Source: Dulcicalothrix desertica PCC 7102 (GTDB taxonomy: Bacteria > Cyanobacteriota > Cyanobacteriia > Cyanobacteriales > Nostocaceae). From it: a stretch of 64,000 bases of DNA. Below, in pieces: positions 54,155 through 62,678 of the stretch (the stretch's first letter is position 1; the number at the start of each line of letters is the position of its first letter). The translations under genes were made by a program, and so were the position numbers. Below the pieces are notes generated by a model. It worked only from the letters and a program-made list of their open reading frames with translations. It did no database searches and was not told where the DNA came from. The stretch lies in assembly GCF_003991905.1 (NCBI RefSeq), contig NZ_RSCL01000015.1:126001-190000 (forward strand). The letters run 5' to 3'.

Positions 54155-54348
54155 ATTCTTTGTGTCCTTTGTGCCTTTGTGGTTAAATAAAAAGGTTGCA
54201 GCTTAATTTTGAATCAGAGTGTAAATATATAAGATGCTTTCCTGCGGGAAAACTCCGTTTACGTTCGCGACTCATAAGATAATATAAATATGATGAGATG
54301 CTTCGTTCCTCAGCATGACATTTTGAATTTCGTTCCTCGGCATGACAT
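54155..54348. repeat. Repeat-filled spacer between devC and devA
   Basis: Contains TTCTTTGTGTCCTTTGTGCC (shared with 51727) near the devA start, a TCCTGCGGGAAAACTCCGTT word related to 62626-62650, and two tandem versions of CGTTCCTC(A/G)GCATGACATTT (54309-54348; compare 5380 and 27795). Insertions here have spaced devA away from devC. Confidence 0.6.
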
Positions 54349-55524
54349 TTAGAACATATCTGCTGGGTCGGCAGATTGTAATTTATTCGTAGCAATCACT
54401 CCAGAAATAGTACACATAATAATAGTTAGCCCAAATACTAATATTGCCCTTGCAACAGGCATATATATAGGTAGATTGGTTGCATTTGCAGCTAACTGAT
54501 AAAGACCTAAAGGAATCAAATAACCAGGAATAAAGCCAATACAAGCTAAAATAATTGCTTCTTCAAAAATTACGCCTAATAAATAGCGGTTGCGATAACC
54601 CATCGCTTTAAATGTTGCATACTCTTTAAGATGAGCATTTACATCTGTTGAAAGAATTTGATAAACAATAATTACACCAATTAAAAAGCCCATTGCCACA
54701 CCAAATCCGAAGATAAAGGCAATTGGACTTTCTCTTCTTAAATTACCCTCTTCTAGTTCCACAAATTCCGCGCGCGTTAAAACTTTTACATCGTTAGGTA
54801 GATGTGCTTTAATTGCTGTGGCTACTTGAGTTGGATTATATCCTGGTTGCAAGTAAATTAAGCCAACGTTGACGCTACTAGCTTTTTGACGGGGAAATAA
54901 CCGTAAAAAATTTTCCTCGCTAGAAAGTAATATACCATCTGCTGCGAAAGAGGCGCCGAATTTAAACAACCCACTAATAGTAATAGTCTTTCTATCTACC
55001 TCGGTAGTAACTTCTTTACCTGCATCAACACTTTCAAATACTTTTTTATATTCACCCCTTGCACCTCTATCAAACAAAAAACTGTTTGGTAATTGAATTT
55101 TATCGAGTTGAGCGTTTGCTGCTGGTATATCTAAAGCAGGTACTTCTGGATTAAAGCCAATTGCTTGTACCGTAGCTCTTTTGAGCGTTTGAGGATTTCT
55201 CCATGTTACCATCCCAATATACATTGGTTCAGAAGTTTTTACACCAGGTATATCAGATGCATCAAATAACCTACGACGTGAAAAGGTAGATAAATTCTGC
55301 GTATTCTTTGCTTGCGAACTAACTAAAACAATATCTGCAAGGATTGAGCGATTTAAACGAGTATTGCTATCAAAGAGCGCGCTTTGAAAACCTAACTGCA
55401 TAAACATCAGAATATCAGCAAATGCAATTCCAGAAACGGCAACTAATAAACGACTCTTATGACGGTTTAATTGTAACCATCCTAACGGTGTGCGTCTTTG
55501 TAATTCTTGAACAAATCCAACCAT
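54349..55524 (-). CDS. devC: DevC-type ABC transporter permease
   Basis: 391 residues. N-terminal helix region TPLGWLQLNRHKSRLLVAVS with GIAFADILMFMQLGFQSALF, a large extracytoplasmic MacB-like domain (~50-270), then three C-terminal helices (IFGFGVAMGFLIGVIIVYQI, AIILACIGFIPGYLIPL, AILVFGLTIIMCTISGVIAT). The sequence HLKEYATFKAMGYRNRYLLG is a DevC hallmark. It follows devB by 27 bp. Confidence 0.92.
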   Translation of the reverse strand: MVGFVQELQRRTPLGWLQLNRHKSRLLVAVSGIAFADILMFMQLGFQSALFDSNTRLNRSILADIVLVSSQAKNTQNLSTFSRRRLFDASDIPGVKTSEPMYIGMVTWRNPQTLKRATVQAIGFNPEVPALDIPAANAQLDKIQLPNSFLFDRGARGEYKKVFESVDAGKEVTTEVDRKTITISGLFKFGASFAADGILLSSEENFLRLFPRQKASSVNVGLIYLQPGYNPTQVATAIKAHLPNDVKVLTRAEFVELEEGNLRRESPIAFIFGFGVAMGFLIGVIIVYQILSTDVNAHLKEYATFKAMGYRNRYLLGVIFEEAIILACIGFIPGYLIPLGLYQLAANATNLPIYMPVARAILVFGLTIIMCTISGVIATNKLQSADPADMF

Positions 55525-55551
55525 AATAATTTTTATGATATTTACTAGCTA

Positions 55552-56844
55552 TTACAATTCAATCGCTGCTTTAACTTGCAAGTTTGTAAACTTAGCAGCT
55601 TCCTGACTCGATTTTTCATCTAGCTGTATATGAACCTCAATCACTCTAGAATCAATATTTTCGCTAGGGTCTGAGTTAATAATGTTCTGACGCTGAACTT
55701 GCCAACCAATCCAGTTAACTTTCCCTTGCAATTCACTGCCTAAAGAGTTGCTACTAATACGAACATTTTGTCCTAACTTCACCTTTCTAATATTGGTTTG
55801 ATATACTTCCGCAACTACTCGCATTTGACTAACTTGCCCAAGCTCAACAACCCCGTTATCAGAAACCTTTTCACCCGCACGGGAGTTAATTTTGAAAATT
55901 ACTCCATCTTGAGGCGCCTTAATATATGCTTGTTCATAGTTTGCTTTGGCTTCTTTTTTAGCAGCTACCGCTTGTCTGACTTCCGCATTTGCTGCCATGA
56001 CATCGACTGGACGTACTTCAGCTATTTTTTCAAGAGTTGCTTGTGCAGAACTAACTTGTTTGCTACTAGTACTTTTAATTCGTGCTAAAACTACTTTCGC
56101 CTCTTGTATTTGCTTCCTTCCAGTTCTGGTAGTGCGTTCAAGGTTAGCTTTGGCTTCGCTCAACTGCTGCGTTAAAGTTTGTGTTGGCAAACGCTTGCTG
56201 TCATACATGGATTGAGAAATGGCGCCATATGAGTAAAGCTGATAATAACGGTTTAACTCTGCTGAAGCATTACTCAATTCAGCTTCAAGTCGTCTAACAG
56301 TCGCTTGTTGTGCTGCTTTGTCTCCTTCCCACTGCGCTTCTAATCTTGCTACAGTTTCCCGCTGCGCGCGTTCTTCACCTAATGACTGTGCTTGTACTCT
56401 GGCTATCTCAGATTTCTGAGCATCAATTTCCCCAACTTTTGCACCTGCTTTGACTTTTGCTAAATTAGCCTGAGATACCAGCACCGCTTCTTTGGCTTTT
56501 TGATAGGCAGCTTGCAACTTATCACGGTTGTCCAAAACCGCAATTACCTGTCCTGCTTTGACTTTCTCTCCTTCTTGCACCAATAAATTCTCTAAGCGAC
56601 TTCCTTGAGTAGATGCTGGTGCAGATACTTTTATTACTTCTCCCTTTGGCTCAATTCGACCCAACGCTGTCACTGTCTTAATTTGAGGTATTTCAACTTG
56701 CGGCGCCTTTGTTACATCTGGCTGTGACTTAAAATTGCGAGTAACTAATACTCCTCCCGCAATACTAACTACAGTACCAAGTATTACAAGCTGGCGCCAG
56801 TTAGGCTTAGATAGTATTGAATCTTTAGCTATTCCTAGACGCAT
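55552..56844 (-). CDS. devB: DevB/HlyD-family periplasmic adaptor protein
   Basis: 430 residues. One N-terminal membrane helix (LVILGTVVSIAGGVLVTRNF). Biotinyl-lipoyl-like halves are at ~60-110 (GRIEPKGEVIKVSAPASTQG, EKVKAGQVIAVLDN) and after the hairpin (AYIKAPQDGVIFKINSRAGE). A long coiled-coil hairpin (~110-300) rich in Ala/Gln/Lys lies between them. The adaptor would link the DevC/A pump to a TolC-like outer-membrane channel, which is not in this window. It is the first gene of the operon, with two TetR-type operators immediately upstream. Confidence 0.92.
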   Translation of the reverse strand: MRLGIAKDSILSKPNWRQLVILGTVVSIAGGVLVTRNFKSQPDVTKAPQVEIPQIKTVTALGRIEPKGEVIKVSAPASTQGSRLENLLVQEGEKVKAGQVIAVLDNRDKLQAAYQKAKEAVLVSQANLAKVKAGAKVGEIDAQKSEIARVQAQSLGEERAQRETVARLEAQWEGDKAAQQATVRRLEAELSNASAELNRYYQLYSYGAISQSMYDSKRLPTQTLTQQLSEAKANLERTTRTGRKQIQEAKVVLARIKSTSSKQVSSAQATLEKIAEVRPVDVMAANAEVRQAVAAKKEAKANYEQAYIKAPQDGVIFKINSRAGEKVSDNGVVELGQVSQMRVVAEVYQTNIRKVKLGQNVRISSNSLGSELQGKVNWIGWQVQRQNIINSDPSENIDSRVIEVHIQLDEKSSQEAAKFTNLQVKAAIEL

Positions 56845-56869
56845 TTTTATTTACCTGGCGCCAACTAAG

Positions 56870-56919
56870 TAAACTATACCGTTTAGTTGCGCTAATACTA
56901 AACTAAACAGTACAGTTTG
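56870..56919. promoter_or_regulatory. Two TetR-type operators between devB and tetR
   Basis: TAAACTATACCGTTTAG (56870-56886) and CTAAACAGTACAGTTTG (56903-56919) are two imperfect palindromes of the AAAC(T/A)GTAC(A)GTTT type known for TetR/AcrR-like repressors. They lie in the 120-bp divergent promoter, so the adjacent TetR-RHH protein probably represses both directions. Confidence 0.72.
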
Positions 56920-56964
56920 TTTTGTCAAGGGTGTAGAATAGAAACTAGGAAAATAACAAAACAT

Positions 56965-57834
56965 ATGCGAGCAAGGCGAAAAAAGACAAGTACATCGGAT
57001 ACTGATGAACTGGCGCAAGGGACAACTAAAGTAGAAGCAATTCTTAGAGGCGCCATGCAAGAATTTTTGGTACATGGGTATGCTGCGACATCTATGGATA
57101 GAGTCACATCCGCTGCTGGTGTGTCAAAAACTACTGTTTACAGTAATTTTCATGACAAAGAACAATTATTTATTGCCTTAGTAAAAACCTTAGTCAAAAA
57201 GTCTCAGGGTGTACTTTGCTCTATGCAGCAAGAAACACTGCAAGGAAATCCAAGTGAAATATTAAAGCAATTAGCGACAAATTTTTTAAATGGACTAAGT
57301 AGAACTATTGATGATACACCAGAAATTTTAGATTTAATTCGTTTGGTGATTGGTGAATCAGGACGCTTCCCAATGCTTGCTCAAATAATGGTGAGAGATA
57401 GAGATAAACCAATAATCGAATTAGTTACTAATTATCTAAATTCGCATCCTGAACTACAGATACCAGACTGTGAAGCTGCCGCACGCATATTTTTGGGTTC
57501 TCTAGTACACTTTGCGATGGTAAAGCATATTCTTCATTGTCATGAAATTTTGCCAATGGAACAAGAGCGTTTGATTGATGCTTTGGTTTATTTCTTAACC
57601 ATGAATCAAGATGCTCAAACTTCAGATAAATATTCTGCGATTAAAGAAAAATCATCCCGGCGCCAACGTTCTATTTCAGGCAAATTTGAGGCTGATTACA
57701 AAGAAGAGAAAAAAAACTTAAGGTCAATTCGATTAACTGATACAGCTTGGGAGCAATTAGATAAAATCGCCAAAGAAAATAATCTGTCCCGCAGCGAACT
57801 AATTGAAATTTTCGCGCGTCAGCAACTTGGCTAA
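56965..57834 (+). CDS. TetR family regulator with a C-terminal ribbon-helix-helix-like extension
   Basis: 289 residues from the ATG at 56965. The N-terminal HTH is KVEAILRGAMQEFLVHGYAA, TSMDRVTSAAGVSKTTVYSN, FHDKEQLFIALVKTLVK. The ligand domain (~85-215) resembles TetR_C proteins that control efflux pumps. After a basic linker (SSRRQRSISGKFEADYKEEK), the last ~40 residues read NLRSIRLTDTAWEQLDKIAK and ENNLSRSELIEIFARQQ, a good match to a CopG/Arc-type ribbon-helix-helix. A regulator with two different DNA-binding domains is unusual. It is divergent from devBCA, with paired operators between. Confidence 0.9.
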   Translation: MRARRKKTSTSDTDELAQGTTKVEAILRGAMQEFLVHGYAATSMDRVTSAAGVSKTTVYSNFHDKEQLFIALVKTLVKKSQGVLCSMQQETLQGNPSEILKQLATNFLNGLSRTIDDTPEILDLIRLVIGESGRFPMLAQIMVRDRDKPIIELVTNYLNSHPELQIPDCEAAARIFLGSLVHFAMVKHILHCHEILPMEQERLIDALVYFLTMNQDAQTSDKYSAIKEKSSRRQRSISGKFEADYKEEKKNLRSIRLTDTAWEQLDKIAKENNLSRSELIEIFARQQLG

Positions 57835-57867
57835 TTGACAATTTTGTATATACATGGGTAGCAGCAC

Positions 57868-58110
57868 ATGAATATGGAACCACTCACAATACTGCTCGGT
57901 TAACGTATGTAAAGACGTGACATGTCACGTCTCGGAGCGGGCTTTTACGTTTCGCAATTGTCTTAACCGAGCAGTATTGGAACCACTCAGCGATGCTAAA
58001 TAATTGACTCTTGGTACAAAAACGCATCACCCTGGACAAAGGCAGTACTTAAGAGCGAAATTGAGAGTCGTAAACTAATTACCAATAAAGCAATAATCGA
58101 TGCATTGATG
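57868..58110 (+). pseudogene. 5' fragment of a duplicated methyltransferase gene, interrupted by a MITE
   Basis: ATGAATATGGAACCACTCA at 57868, then after the MITE GAACCACTCAGCGATGCTAA, TTGGTACAAAAACGC, GGACAAAGGCAGTAC and AAGCAATAATCGATGCATTG match the first ~140 bp of the methyltransferase gene at 43328. A frameshift/stop near CTAAATAATTGA and truncation after 58110 show that it is dead. Confidence 0.75.
57887..57979. mobile_element. 93-bp MITE with 17-bp inverted repeats and 10-bp target duplication
   Basis: The left end CAATACTGCTCGGTTAA and right end TTAACCGAGCAGTATTG are perfect inverted repeats. GAACCACTCA flanks it on both sides (57877-57886 and 57980-57989), and the uninterrupted version of that site exists at the paralogous gene (43328 region). 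An internal 20-bp palindrome (AGACGTGACATGTCACGTCT) links it to the GTAGAGACG palindrome family. Confidence 0.88.
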
Positions 58111-58239
58111 TGTAGCCAGGCGTTTGAGTTTGACCTGACCTAGATTGATATGCCTCTGTTTTATAGGGAATATTTAATTCGTGAAGTATCCAATGCACTT
58201 GTAGCGCGTGTAAGCTTTTTATGCCGTAAACAATCAAAG

Positions 58240-58277
58240 CTAAATTGTAAGGTGGCTAAAGCCACCTTACAATTTAG
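58240..58277. terminator. Strong hairpin at the end of the TPR gene
   Basis: Arms CTAAATTGTAAGGTGGCT / AGCCACCTTACAATTTAG with almost no loop, 38 bp in all. The TPR gene stop TAA (58274-58276, minus strand) is inside the arm. No T-run follows, so it may be a repeat-derived hairpin used for mRNA 3' stabilisation or termination. Confidence 0.6.
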
Positions 58278-59044
58278 TTGAGTAGGTCTTGGAAGCGCTT
58301 GTCTTGACGTAATGCGGTGAAGTCGGTGTCAGATTTGGCTAGGGTTTTGTATTTGGCGGGTTGTAATTTGATTGCTGCTTGCAGGTTTTTAATGGCTTCT
58401 TCATGGTTGTTTTGCAAGGCATAGGCACATGCTTTGTTGTAGTAAGTTAAGTGTTTTTTGGGATTGATGGCAATTGCTTTGTCGTAAGAGGCAATTGCTT
58501 CAGTATAACGGTTTAGCTTTGCTAGAGCTATACCTCGGTTTATCCAAGCTTCTTCTTTGTCTGGTTCTATTGCAATTGATTTGTCATAAGAGGTAATTGC
58601 TTCAGTATAGCGTTTTAGCTCGCTGAGAACGTTTCCTCGGTTGAACCAAGCTGTACTGAGCCGTGGATTGATTTTGACTGCATTATCATAAGATGTGATT
58701 GCATCTTCATTTCTTTGTAAAACGGTTAATGCATTACCACGATTTATCCAAGCTTCTGCTTTGTTCGGTCTAATTTTTAGTACTTTATCATAGGTTTCTA
58801 TGGCGTTTTTGTATGAATGCGCGTCTAATAAACTGTTAGCTTGACGAAACAAGCCATCTACTTCCTGAGTTGTCTGAGCTTCGGTTAGTAATTGCGCTAC
58901 GTTCGATTCCTGCACCGCTTGATTTGTATATTCGTAAGCTGGCGCCACATTACTACAGCCAAACGTCAATAGTGCTATTAAGCTTAAGGCAGCAAAACTT
59001 CCCGAATCAGTCATTTTGTACCTACATATATCGTACATCTGCAT
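58274..59044 (-). CDS. TPR-repeat lipoprotein
   Basis: 256 residues. A signal peptide with a basic start and hydrophobic core (FAALSLIALLTFGC) carries the lipobox LTFGC, so it is lipidated at about Cys30 and located in the periplasm. Five tetratricopeptide repeats follow from ~65 to 235 (YKNAIETYDKVLKIRPNKAE, NEDAITSYDNAVKINPRLST, YTEAITSYDKSIAIEPDKEE, YTEAIASYDKAIAINPKKHL, HEEAIKNLQAAIKLQPAKYK) and a C-terminal ALRQDKRFQDLL tail. TPRs serve protein-protein contacts; the partner is unknown. Confidence 0.9.
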   Translation of the reverse strand: MQMYDICRYKMTDSGSFAALSLIALLTFGCSNVAPAYEYTNQAVQESNVAQLLTEAQTTQEVDGLFRQANSLLDAHSYKNAIETYDKVLKIRPNKAEAWINRGNALTVLQRNEDAITSYDNAVKINPRLSTAWFNRGNVLSELKRYTEAITSYDKSIAIEPDKEEAWINRGIALAKLNRYTEAIASYDKAIAINPKKHLTYYNKACAYALQNNHEEAIKNLQAAIKLQPAKYKTLAKSDTDFTALRQDKRFQDLLN

Positions 59045-59504
59045 GTTAAAACTTCTGTTCCTATTAAAAAAGTAAGTTGCATTACTGTTTCATTACACTT
59101 TATTTATTCTTTTTATTTCTCATGAAATTATTATGGAGATAACCATTTTCTTGCTTGACTTTAAATCAATTACACACACTCTTTGCAAGTACTTCATATT
59201 TTGATGAGATATCAACTATTTACCCTGGCAAAAGCTAACAAAAAATGTCGCTTTTTTTTATGCAATTATTTCTTTACTGTAAAATCATATTACCTTTTGT
59301 CCCTCTTAAAGAAAAATTTATAAAAATATACAAATTAATGTAAAATTTTTAACACTTCCGGCTTTAAATGTGGTATGCCGTTTGACACCGGGTTTCTCTA
59401 CCATGTACCAGAAAATGATTAATGCTTCTTACCGTTACACACCGTGCAGCAGATACCATAGGATAAATATCGTTTAAGGAGTCGATACGGCACCCATACT
59501 AAGC
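59045..59504. other. AT-rich intergenic region, divergent promoters
   Basis: 460 bp between the divergent TPR lipoprotein and the pentapeptide gene. I see no CDS, RNA gene or clear repeat; the centre has A/T runs. It should hold both promoters. Confidence 0.45.
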
Positions 59505-60854
59505 ATGACAATTGATAACAATTCCAACTCATCCCATTCATCTGAGCAAGCGTCTGAAGACAAATTACAACTGGACGACTTTAACGGCGCCAGCGAAAAT
59601 GGTCTTACCTCAGAAGGACTTGTTACACAGCAAGCTCTAGCTGTAATTAATTCTCTACAATCTCAACAAAGTACAAATGCTCTAAAACAATCGCACTCTA
59701 ATGTAGAAATACGCTCAAATAAGCTTGTAGTAGTCCAAAGGCGGGCATTTTTATTATCTCTTGTAGCTGTAGGCTTGATTTTTATTGGTTTTGCCTCAAA
59801 TATTTGGATTATTGGCGCCATTGGAACCGTTGCTACTTTAGCTTTATCGCTCGCAATACTTTTTCCGTGGTTACGAGAAGTCTTTGCGGAATGGTTTTCA
59901 CCTCAAGAACGTGCTGTTCTATTTGGTATTTTAGTATTAACTATAGGTATAATAGGCGCCATTAAATTTACAGGCGTGGGTGATGATATTTTACGTTGGG
60001 GGAAAACTGTTAACTGGGATGCTTCAGGAGCATTAGGGGAATGGTTTGGCGCCTTGGGACAAATTTCTATCGCTATAATTGCTGTTTACGTCGCTTGGCG
60101 CCAGTATGTTATTTCTAAAGACTTGACTATTCAACAAAATTTGCTCACAGTTCAACAAAATATTATTACTCAGCAGCAAACTATTGACTCCTACTTCCAA
60201 GGTATTTCCGATTTAGTACTTAACGAAGAAGGACTGCTCGAAGATTGGCCCCAAGAACGCGCAATTGCCGAAGGACGTACTGCTGCTATTCTTAGTAGCG
60301 TTGATGGTAGTGGCAAAGCTAAAATACTTCGCTTTTTATCTCGTTCAAGATTGCTAACTCCACTTAAACGCGACCGTACTCTCGGACGCCCAATACTCGA
60401 TGGTAGTGGAGGATATGCTGAAGACCGTACTTTTGGACAGCGTGTTATCGACCTTGGCGTAACATTAGCAGGCGCCGACCTTTCTAGTACAGATTTACGA
60501 TGGACAGACCTCTCTGAAGCGAACCTTGTACGTGCTAACCTTAGTGGTTGTGATTTAGTCAAAGCAAACTTATCGCGTGCTATTTTATACGAAGCTAGCT
60601 TAAGAAATTCTGACTTAAAAACAACACGTTTGTTTTACGGTTCTCACGAAACCGCATCACCACGCAGTCGAGTTAACCCTCCCAATTTCCAAACTGGTGA
60701 ATATACTGGTGCGGTTGTTCAAGACGTTGACTTTACTAATGTTCAGCGTATGTCTGAACAAGTACGCTATTACTGCTGTGCTTGGGGTGGCGAAAAAACT
60801 CGCGGCACAATTCCTGGTGGTTGCGAAGGTATCCCTAATAAATTAGAAAAATAA
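59505..60854 (+). CDS. Membrane protein with C-terminal pentapeptide repeats
   Basis: 449 residues. A polar, low-complexity N-terminus (~1-75) is followed by membrane helices (RRAFLLSLVAVGLIFIGFAS, IIGAIGTVATLALSLAILF, AVLFGILVLTIGIIGAI and ISIAIIAVYVAWRQYVI), a Gln-rich stretch (QQNLLTVQQNIITQQQTID) and a soluble region. Pentapeptide repeats run from ~323 (AGADLSSTDLRWTDLSEANL, VRANLSGCDLVKANLSRAIL, YEASLRNSDL). The cap may fold as a right-handed quadrilateral helix for protein contact. It heads the DUF4129-DUF4350-MoxR-DUF58 operon and probably works with it. Function unknown. Confidence 0.85.
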   Translation: MTIDNNSNSSHSSEQASEDKLQLDDFNGASENGLTSEGLVTQQALAVINSLQSQQSTNALKQSHSNVEIRSNKLVVVQRRAFLLSLVAVGLIFIGFASNIWIIGAIGTVATLALSLAILFPWLREVFAEWFSPQERAVLFGILVLTIGIIGAIKFTGVGDDILRWGKTVNWDASGALGEWFGALGQISIAIIAVYVAWRQYVISKDLTIQQNLLTVQQNIITQQQTIDSYFQGISDLVLNEEGLLEDWPQERAIAEGRTAAILSSVDGSGKAKILRFLSRSRLLTPLKRDRTLGRPILDGSGGYAEDRTFGQRVIDLGVTLAGADLSSTDLRWTDLSEANLVRANLSGCDLVKANLSRAILYEASLRNSDLKTTRLFYGSHETASPRSRVNPPNFQTGEYTGAVVQDVDFTNVQRMSEQVRYYCCAWGGEKTRGTIPGGCEGIPNKLEK

Positions 60855-60871
60855 TTCTCATTCTCTTTCTT

Positions 60872-61477
60872 ATGTCCGCATCAGAATTTGAAACTAATAG
60901 TCTAGGTTGGCAGTTTTATCTGTTTCAAAAGCGAGTGGGAGAATCTATTGAGTATTTTCTTTCTCGCTTTGACCCTCCTACACCTGATAAGTCTCAAGGT
61001 TTAAGATTTAGCCAATGGTTTTTAAACTTGCTTAATTTCTTATTTTGGGTAGCAGTTAGTTTTTTTGCTTTGTGGTTAATGTGGCGCCTGTGGAAAGAAT
61101 TTAACCCGTATTTATACGCTTGGTTAAACGAAGCACAATCGAATGATATTCGTAGTCAAAAAAACGAGCAGCAAATATCAGCAGCAGCTTTGTTATCGCA
61201 GTCGCAAGAATTTTATAGGCAGGGTAAGTATCGTGATGCTTGTAAATGTTTATACTTGGCGCTTTTACAATTTTTACATGAAAAAAATACATTGCCTCAT
61301 AAAAAAAGCCGCACCGATGGCGAGTATTTACAAATATTGCGATTATCTAATTCTTCTATGCAGCCATACGAAACGCTAATTACAACCCACGAACAAATAT
61401 GTTTTGATGAAATGGAAGCAGCGCAAGTCAACTATGAACAATGTCGAGAAGCATATAAAGAAATTACGCAAGAATGA
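60872..61477 (+). CDS. DUF4129 family protein
   Basis: 201 residues with one membrane helix (LLNFLFWVAVSFFALWLMWR, ~50-70). The C-terminal DUF4129-like helical part contains EFYRQGKYRDACKCLYLALL with LQFLHEKNTLPHKKSRTDGE. It lies 17 bp after the pentapeptide gene and 21 bp before the DUF4350 gene. DUF4129 proteins are regularly encoded with MoxR/DUF58 genes, supporting a shared envelope-associated role. Confidence 0.85.
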   Translation: MSASEFETNSLGWQFYLFQKRVGESIEYFLSRFDPPTPDKSQGLRFSQWFLNLLNFLFWVAVSFFALWLMWRLWKEFNPYLYAWLNEAQSNDIRSQKNEQQISAAALLSQSQEFYRQGKYRDACKCLYLALLQFLHEKNTLPHKKSRTDGEYLQILRLSNSSMQPYETLITTHEQICFDEMEAAQVNYEQCREAYKEITQE

Positions 61478-61498
61478 ATTAAACAATAAACTAAATAC

Positions 61499-62623
61499 AT
61501 GAAACGTCCAAATCGCCTAACTATATTTTCTCTAATTATTCTTGGAGTTTTAATTTTTATAACTTTGTTTGCTGCTCCGAGTGGTGGCAAACTTAATAAT
61601 GGTTCTACTTATAATCGGGCGCCTGAAGGTTATGGCGCCTGGTATAATTATATGCAGCGTCGAGGCAAAATCGAACGTTGGCAGCGACCTGCTATAGATA
61701 TTAAATCTAAAAAAGACCTTGTAACTCTTTTGCAAGTAAACCCACCTCAATTTGGCGTTGCTCCAGAATATGAACTACAAGGTTGGATAGAAAAAGGCAA
61801 TAATCTCATTGTCTTAGATTACACCGGAAAAGCAACAGGAGCAAATTTTAGTACAATTCATAAGTCAAGTGCAGGTAATGTAAAAATAGATACTACTAAA
61901 CGGTATAAAATTTCTTTCTCAAAATCGGAAGTAGAGCCATTATTAAGCGATGATAGAGGCGCCATTGTTTGGCAAGCAAGATATGGTAAAGGTAAGGTTA
62001 TATATTCTGTGACTCCTGAACTGGCAGCTAATGCATATCAAAACGAACCTGGAAATTTTGAGTTTTTAGCGCAGCTAGCTAGTGATAATAATAAAAGGAA
62101 AATATATATAGATGAGTATATACATGGCTATAAAGATAAAGATATTAAAGAAGCTAAAGGTGAAGGAAATATTCAAACTTACTTTATTCAGAAACCTATT
62201 TTTACAGCATTTATTCAAGCTGGGATTTTGCTGCTAGTACTAATATTTGCACAAAATCGTCGTTTTGGTAAAATAGCTACTTTGGAAGCACCAAAAGTAG
62301 ATAACAGTCAAGCTTACATTCAAGCACTTGCCGCAGTTTTACAAAAAGCTGACTCTACCGACTTTGTTGTAGAGATGGTTGGTAAGGAAGAAATAAATCA
62401 ACTGACACTTAATCTGGGTTTAGGTAAGAAAAATCTTATTGATATTACAGCACCCGACTCTGAGGAGTTATTAAGTGTATGGCAAAATAAGTTTGGTGCT
62501 GGGTCAGATGTAGAATCTGCCTTGCGTGTACAATCTCAACAAGGACAACGGCGCCTGAGTGAAAAAGATTTGATAGCTTGGTTAAGAAAATGGGGCAATA
62601 TACGTAAGTACAGACGTGATTAA
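61499..62623 (+). CDS. DUF4350 family protein
   Basis: 374 residues. An N-terminal membrane helix (LTIFSLIILGVLIFITLFAA) is followed by GSTYNRAPEGYGAWYNYMQR, a DUF4350 hallmark, then a Rossmann-like domain (GWIEKGNNLIVLDYTGKATG; YGKGKVIYSVTPELAANAYQ). A second helix (TAFIQAGILLLVLIFAQNRR) and a C-terminal helical part (ALAAVLQKADSTDFVVEMVG) complete it. The protein is likely in the plasma membrane with its globular domain outside. It is in operon with the DUF4129, MoxR and DUF58 genes. Confidence 0.88.
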   Translation: MKRPNRLTIFSLIILGVLIFITLFAAPSGGKLNNGSTYNRAPEGYGAWYNYMQRRGKIERWQRPAIDIKSKKDLVTLLQVNPPQFGVAPEYELQGWIEKGNNLIVLDYTGKATGANFSTIHKSSAGNVKIDTTKRYKISFSKSEVEPLLSDDRGAIVWQARYGKGKVIYSVTPELAANAYQNEPGNFEFLAQLASDNNKRKIYIDEYIHGYKDKDIKEAKGEGNIQTYFIQKPIFTAFIQAGILLLVLIFAQNRRFGKIATLEAPKVDNSQAYIQALAAVLQKADSTDFVVEMVGKEEINQLTLNLGLGKKNLIDITAPDSEELLSVWQNKFGAGSDVESALRVQSQQGQRRLSEKDLIAWLRKWGNIRKYRRD

Positions 62624-62678
62624 TCCCTGCGGGAAAACCTCCGGTTTACGCGTCTCTACATTAATAACTTTATTTTGC

